Below are positions 60,338 through 64,000 of a DNA stretch of 64,000 nt, in pieces. The position numbers and the translations under genes were made by a program. A model generated the notes under the pieces. That model made no database searches. It saw only the letters and a program-made list of their open reading frames with translations, and was not told where the DNA came from. The stretch covers positions 1-64,000 of the forward strand of contig CAKOMR010000006.1 of NCBI GenBank assembly GCA_934096705.1. The letters are read 5' to 3'. This stretch comes from an uncultured Bacilli bacterium (GTDB lineage: Bacteria > Bacillota_I > Bacilli_A > RF39 > UBA660). Each line of letters starts with the position of its first letter. The first letter of the stretch is position 1.

Positions 60338-60960
60338 ATTATATAAAGCTTTTTATTTTTATAAAAAGCATAAAATACTTCTTTCAAAGAAAGGTTATTT
60401 TCACTTAATACATTTTTTAAGTAATTTTCATTTTTTCTTATATGTTTCAAAGCATCGTAATCCACTTTACCATCCAATATAACTGGCATTGGATAAATAC
60501 TTTTTTTAAGAGGTTTATATTTAAAAATTGAAAGTTTGCCATTAGGCTCTAAAAAAGCATATTCAACTTCATTTATTTCTCTAATTTCTTTTTGTCTTAA
60601 TGATAAAAGCAAGTCATCCAAAGTGTACCTTTGTTTTATCATTTCATGATAGTTTATTTTACCATTTGAAATAATAAGTGATGGTTTGCCATCTAAAATT
60701 AAACGTAGTTTTCTATTTTTAATTGAAATAAATGCTAATGCAATTTCTAAAAATACTAAAAGTCCTATAGGAATTACTGTTAAATACATAGGGTCAGAAT
60801 GATTTTCTATCGATATAGCCACGAGCTCAGCTATTAATATTGATACAATTAAATCAATTACACCAAGTTGTCCAACTTCTCTTTTACCCATAAGTCTATA
60901 GGATATTGTAATAAAAAAATAAAAAAATAATGTTCTTATAACAACTTTAAATAAAACCAA
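60322..60960 (-). CDS. DUF421 (YetF/YcaP-type) membrane protein
   Basis: 212 residues. Three N-terminal membrane helices (with RLMGKREVGQLGVIDLIVSILIAELVAI, the most conserved part), then a soluble C-terminal domain of YetF type (KPSLIISNGKINYHEM, YTLDDLLLSLRQKEIREINEVEYAFLEPNGKLSIFK). Some relatives act in spore membrane or germination; the function here is unknown. Confidence 0.9.
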   Translation of the reverse strand: MVLFKVVIRTLFFYFFITISYRLMGKREVGQLGVIDLIVSILIAELVAISIENHSDPMYLTVIPIGLLVFLEIALAFISIKNRKLRLILDGKPSLIISNGKINYHEMIKQRYTLDDLLLSLRQKEIREINEVEYAFLEPNGKLSIFKYKPLKKSIYPMPVILDGKVDYDALKHIRKNENYLKNVLSENNLSLKEVFYAFYKNKKLYIIKKSS

Positions 60961-61025
60961 TTATATCACCTATTTATATTATGAGCAAAGTAATATTATT
61001 TTAAACAAATCATATTCTTTATTAG

Positions 61026-61400
61026 GTGATTATTATAAAAAAAATATTAAAATATGGAAAATATATGGGTGTGTTTATATTAATTGAATTATCCTTAGCA
61101 TTTATTTTGGGTCTTTTAAATTTAATAGGTTTAAATAGTTATATAACAAATCTTATATCATTTATAGTTAATATATCATTATTCTTTTGTTTATCTTTTC
61201 AAAAAGGTAAAAACACTACAAAAAAGGGTTTTGTCGAAGGTATTATAAATGGGAGTTTACTTTTATGTAGTTTATTTATTATAACTTTAATATTTTTTCT
61301 TAAAAATATTAAAATAAGTATTTTGCTTTACTATTTAATATTAATGGCAAGCTCTATAATAGGAAGTATCCTTGGTAAAAACGCAAAAAAAGGAAAATAA
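61026..61400 (+). CDS. TIGR04086-like small membrane protein (YrzE type)
   Basis: 124 residues, four membrane helices with Gly/Leu-rich loops, resembling TIGR04086/YrzE proteins. The start is unclear: GTG 61026 has no ribosome site, while AGGTGAT (61024-61030) would fit a start near ATA 61035; ATG 61065 is the nearest ATG. It diverges from DUF421. Confidence 0.6.
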   Translation: MIIIKKILKYGKYMGVFILIELSLAFILGLLNLIGLNSYITNLISFIVNISLFFCLSFQKGKNTTKKGFVEGIINGSLLLCSLFIITLIFFLKNIKISILLYYLILMASSIIGSILGKNAKKGK

Positions 61401-61412
61401 TTTCCTTTTTAT
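61385..61412. terminator. Bidirectional terminator after the YrzE-like gene
   Basis: AAAAGGAAA and TTTCCTTTT form a perfect 9-bp stem with an ATAA loop and a T-run; it serves the plus-strand gene and may serve 61409-61714. Confidence 0.75.
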
Positions 61413-61714
61413 TTTTTCTTTCTGAAAAAAGTTCTTATAACGTAATATAAAAATACTATATATATAGCTAAAACTAGCCAACATATAATCGTATAAACTA
61501 TTCCCGTCGTATAAGTTCCTGCAATATCTAAAATTGAGTCATGAAAATATTTATTAACTAAAACGGAAAATTCACTTACATTTAATAGTTTTTCTAATCT
61601 ATCAAGTATTCTTAAAAAAATATCAACTATACATATTACGTAAACCACATTACTGAATTTTCTCATAAAAATTATTGTTAATACTATAAGTAAAATTAAT
61701 ATTGCTAAATCCAT
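61409..61714 (-). CDS. Small membrane protein, unknown
   Basis: 101 residues, three predicted membrane helices (LAILILLIVLTIIFM; VVYVICIVDIFLRILDRL; IVYTIICWLVLAIYIVFLYYVI) and a basic C-terminus RTFFRKKK. Not recognised. Confidence 0.6.
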   Translation of the reverse strand: MDLAILILLIVLTIIFMRKFSNVVYVICIVDIFLRILDRLEKLLNVSEFSVLVNKYFHDSILDIAGTYTTGIVYTIICWLVLAIYIVFLYYVIRTFFRKKK

Positions 61715-61796
61715 TTTATATCACCTACTATATAATGATATCACATTTTGAAAAAAATAATTATTATATATTGAGAATTATTCGTAAAAATATGTA

Positions 61797-61826
61797 AAAA
61801 AAATCGAGTTTATTTTGACTCGATTA
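61797..61826 (-). terminator. spoVS terminator
   Basis: AATCGAGT and ACTCGATT form an 8-bp stem followed by eight T on the minus strand; the stem overlaps the last codons and stop of spoVS. Confidence 0.8.
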
Positions 61827-62070
61827 TAAGTTTAATAGCAGTTTTCTTTTCACCGCCTATTTCTATATCTGAAAATGCTGGAATGGCAACCAAATTATCC
61901 CCCATTGGTGCTACAAAACCTCTTGCTATAGCTAGTGCTTTAATTGCTTGATTTAAACTTCCAGCTCCAACAGTTTGTACTTCAACTGCCCTATTTTCGC
62001 GAAATATATTAGCTATTGCTCCCGCAACTTTACTTGGATTTGATTTAGATCCTACTTTTAATATTTCCAT
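61810..62070 (-). CDS. spoVS: Stage V sporulation protein S
   Basis: 86 residues, closely matching SpoVS: EILKVGSKSNPSKVAGAIANIFREN, VQTVGAGSLNQAIKALAIARG, then IPAFSDIEIGGEKKTAIKL. An Alba-like nucleic-acid-binding fold. Needed for late sporulation in Bacillus; it also occurs in some non-sporulating species. Confidence 0.95.
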   Translation of the reverse strand: MEILKVGSKSNPSKVAGAIANIFRENRAVEVQTVGAGSLNQAIKALAIARGFVAPMGDNLVAIPAFSDIEIGGEKKTAIKLIIESK

Positions 62071-62115
62071 ATTTTCCTCCGTAATAATATATATGAAAAT
62101 ACTTTAATTTTAGAA

Positions 62116-62643
62116 CTATCTTTCACTGATTAAATAGTTTGTAATTGGATCTACTAGTTCTAAAATTCCATGAATAAAGTAGAAAAATCCCAATACCAAC
62201 ACTTGGACTTGTGGTTCATAATATAAATTAATTGTACATAATAAACCAGTTAAAACAAATAATATCAAAGTTATAATTCTTAATATATAGATTTTTTTAT
62301 GTCTGTCATGATAATAGTCACATTTTTTTAGTTTTATTAAACTCATTAATGTAATCCAAACAAATAAAGTAAGTGCTAAATTCAAAGGATTTTTTTCAAT
62401 ATTAACAAGACCTAAAATAATAAGAGTAATAATACTTGCTATCATAGTAAATAATCCTTCATAATCTTTTGATTTAGTCGTAAGCAAATATTGAATTAAA
62501 TTCATTACTCCATAAAAAGATAAAACTCCCATAAAAATATATTTTACATTAATAATCTTAAGTAATGGAAAAATAAGCAGCAGACTTCCAACTATAATAA
62601 GTGTTACTGCAGTAACTAAATCAACAATTTGTTTTCTTTTCAT
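62116..62643 (-). CDS. DUF308-like membrane protein
   Basis: 175 residues with six predicted helices and a Lys/Tyr/His-rich middle loop (KKCDYYHDRHKKIYILR). The repeating hairpin architecture resembles DUF308. GGAGGG ribosome site. It overlaps uppS by 23 bases, so it is coupled. Confidence 0.65.
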   Translation of the reverse strand: MKRKQIVDLVTAVTLIIVGSLLLIFPLLKIINVKYIFMGVLSFYGVMNLIQYLLTTKSKDYEGLFTMIASIITLIILGLVNIEKNPLNLALTLFVWITLMSLIKLKKCDYYHDRHKKIYILRIITLILFVLTGLLCTINLYYEPQVQVLVLGFFYFIHGILELVDPITNYLISER

Positions 62644-63340
62644 TTATCCCTCCAAATCTTCTATCTTTATGATAAAAAGAATCTATTATATTATCTATTT
62701 CTTTATTGCTTAAATCTGGAAATAATGTATCAATAAAAAATATTTCTGCATATGTAAGTTCATAAAGCATAAAGTTACTTAATCTATGGTCTCCACCAGT
62801 TCTTATTAATATATCGATTGGTGGTAAATTATTGTCCATATATTTATAAAAATTATCTCTATTAATATCATTTTTACTAACTACATTATTAACTAAATCA
62901 TCATGATATTTTTCTGCAGCCCTAATAATTTCTTCTTGACCGCCATAATTTAAACAAATATTTAAAATTGTACCGCAATTATCTTTAGTTTTATCAACAA
63001 TATTATCCATCGCAGATACAACATCACTTCGTAAATTATCTTTACTTCCACTAAAAACCACTTTAACACCTTTATTTACTAATTTTGTTAGTTTTTTATT
63101 AAACATTTCAATAAAAAGATTCATTAAATAATCGACTTCTTCTTCACTTCTTTTAAAATTGTCAGTAGAAAATGCATAAACGCTTAAAACATTTACACCA
63201 AGTTCATTAATATAAAGTGCTATTTTTTCTAGTGTTTCAGAACCCTTTTTATGTCCCATACTACGATTTAATCCTCTTTTCTGAGCCCATCTTCCATTGC
63301 CATCCATTATTATTGCTAAGTGTTTTAAATTATTTTCCAT
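62621..63340 (-). CDS. uppS: Undecaprenyl diphosphate synthase
   Basis: 239 residues. cis-Prenyltransferase motifs: IMDGNGRWAQKRGLNRSMGHK (catalytic Asp), LSVYAFSTDNFKRS, LNYGGQEEI and PIDILIRTGGDHRLSNFMLYELTYAE. Makes the lipid carrier for wall polymers. It is not adjacent to cdsA here, unlike in Bacillus. Confidence 0.96.
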   Translation of the reverse strand: MENNLKHLAIIMDGNGRWAQKRGLNRSMGHKKGSETLEKIALYINELGVNVLSVYAFSTDNFKRSEEEVDYLMNLFIEMFNKKLTKLVNKGVKVVFSGSKDNLRSDVVSAMDNIVDKTKDNCGTILNICLNYGGQEEIIRAAEKYHDDLVNNVVSKNDINRDNFYKYMDNNLPPIDILIRTGGDHRLSNFMLYELTYAEIFFIDTLFPDLSNKEIDNIIDSFYHKDRRFGGINEKKTNC

Positions 63341-63391
63341 ATATACCTTCTTACAAATATTATATTAGAATAAAATAGTATTTTCAATATA

Positions 63392-63592
63392 TTAATTAAT
63401 TCTCATCTTATTAACATTTTTTGCAATTAAAATATTATTTTCTTTATATTCTATTCTAAATTCAACAACATCTCCAACAGTTAAATTTTGATTAAAAGAT
63501 ATATCTTTTTTACAAAAATCAATAACTTTATTTTCAGAAATAATTGTTCCATATTTACCATTATAAGTTATAATTTGTCCAGTTTTTTTCAT
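63392..63592 (-). CDS. Cold-shock-like small OB-fold protein
   Basis: 66 residues resembling a CSD: GQIITYNGKYGTIISENKVIDFCKKDISF, VGDVVEFRIEYKENNILIAKNV. RNP motifs are divergent (KYGTI for KGFGFI), so an RNA/ssDNA-binding relative is likely. A second gene overlaps or abuts at 63602. Confidence 0.7.
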   Translation of the reverse strand: MKKTGQIITYNGKYGTIISENKVIDFCKKDISFNQNLTVGDVVEFRIEYKENNILIAKNVNKMRIN

Positions 63593-63601
63593 TTTTTCTC
63601 C

Positions 63602-64000
63602 TTATATTATTTTTGTAAAATCTTGTTGAAACAAATTTTGTTCACAATTTTGCATTTCTTCGTAGCCTACGCTTTCTTGTAATGGTAGAATGCATTTTTC
63701 TACTTCACCATCGTTTTTAATTGCAATATACCAATCTTCACCGCAAATAACTTTTTTATACTCTTGTTTAAAAAAAGGTTCAAAGTTTCTAGATTTATTT
63801 TCCTTTTCAGTTTGATTTTGTTCTAAACATACATTAAGAGCTTTTATTCTTGTTATTTCGCTTGACAAAGGTTCTAATGAAACTTTTTTTCTTGGCATTT
63901 CATAAACAATTTTTGGAATCTCGTCATAAGATATATTTATGCTTTCCTCAGGCTCATTTAAAATTCTTTTCTTAGAAGATAGTAAAATAGCAGTTTTATT
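63602..64000 (-). CDS. Partial protein, runs off the right edge
   Basis: The frame is open from the window edge to a stop at 63602, giving at least 132 residues; the visible part begins NKTAILLSSKKRILNEPEES and contains the internal Met at 63898. A Glu/Lys/Asn-rich linker leads to a possible small domain (VICGEDWYIAIKNDGEVEKCILPL). The real start is outside the window. Not recognised. Confidence 0.5.
   Translation of the reverse strand, partial: NKTAILLSSKKRILNEPEESINISYDEIPKIVYEMPRKKVSLEPLSSEITRIKALNVCLEQNQTEKENKSRNFEPFFKQEYKKVICGEDWYIAIKNDGEVEKCILPLQESVGYEEMQNCEQNLFQQDFTKII

Noticed and set aside
61810..62070. spoVS as proof of sporulation
   Set aside because: SpoVS also occurs in non-sporulating bacteria, so alone it is not evidence; the case rests on spoIIP, spoVA, sigF and yqfCD.
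1..64000. CRISPR arrays, rRNA genes, replication origin
   Set aside because: No regularly spaced direct repeats, no rRNA-like stretches and no dnaA-box cluster were seen.

Overview
The window is very AT-rich and protein coding is almost entirely on the minus strand. It looks like chromosome from a low-GC Bacillota of the Bacilli side with a small genome, of the kind seen in uncultured gut lineages. The reasons are T-box leaders before trpS, serS and glyS, the Bacillus-type orders rpsT/spoIIP/yqxA-like/lepA/hemW and yqfC-yqfD-ybeY-dgkA-era-yqzL-recO, a YolD/UmuC-type polymerase pair, SpoVA genes, and GGAGG-type ribosome binding sites. TGA is a true stop: several ATGA stop/start overlaps use it (10273, 15402, 32291), so the standard bacterial code applies.

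Region by region. 1-3.9 kb is a decayed mobile element: a partial small ORF, a SNF2-helicase remnant, a tyrosine-integrase pseudogene with several lesions, and one intact gene, a KAP-family P-loop NTPase. 4-9.4 kb holds trpS with a tryptophan T-box and a MarR-controlled heterodimeric ABC exporter. 9.5-10.8 kb has a candidate Panacea-type toxin-antitoxin pair. 10.8-14 kb has serS (T-box) and, divergently, a UvrX-type polymerase with YolD. 14-17.9 kb has a repeat-rich tail-anchored protein and a compact sporulation operon, spoIIAA-sigF-spoVAC-spoVAD-spoVAE, which lacks spoIIAB and has Spo0A-box-like sites upstream. 18-24.6 kb has a VanZ-domain protein, small proteins, and a giant MMPL transporter fused to a secreted-type domain, divergent from a TetR regulator. 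24.6-27.6 kb has a response-regulator pseudogene fused to an IS3-type transposase, a DUF308 protein and a zinc dehydrogenase.

27.6-31.7 kb is a surface O-acylation cluster (MBOAT, DHHW, DUF4358 lipoprotein, SGNH hydrolase). 31.7-37.5 kb has a GDPD, a cadherin-like membrane protein, hemW, a SpoIIID-like regulator, lepA, a YqxA-like protein, spoIIP and rpsT. 37.6-43.7 kb has a transglutaminase-like protein, miaA, tmcAL, large membrane proteins and a SipW/TasA-like secreted protein. 43.8-57.1 kb is a long housekeeping and sporulation array: tRNA-Arg, rseP, cdsA, divIVA, sepF, proS, glyS (unusually short T-box leader), tdk, recO, yqzL, era, dgkA, ybeY, a VanZ protein, yqfD, yqfC, tex. 57.2-64 kb has two tRNAs, small conserved proteins, a PfkB kinase, DUF421, SpoVS, uppS and a cold-shock-like protein.

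Sporulation genes are scattered through the window (spoIIAA, sigF, spoVACDE, spoIIP, yqfCD, spoVS and probably a spoIIID-like gene). Either the organism sporulates with a reduced gene set or it has only recently begun to lose sporulation. The most promising less-described items are the KAP NTPase island, the Panacea pair, the spoIIAB-less spoIIA operon, the MMPL fusion, and the short glycine T-box.
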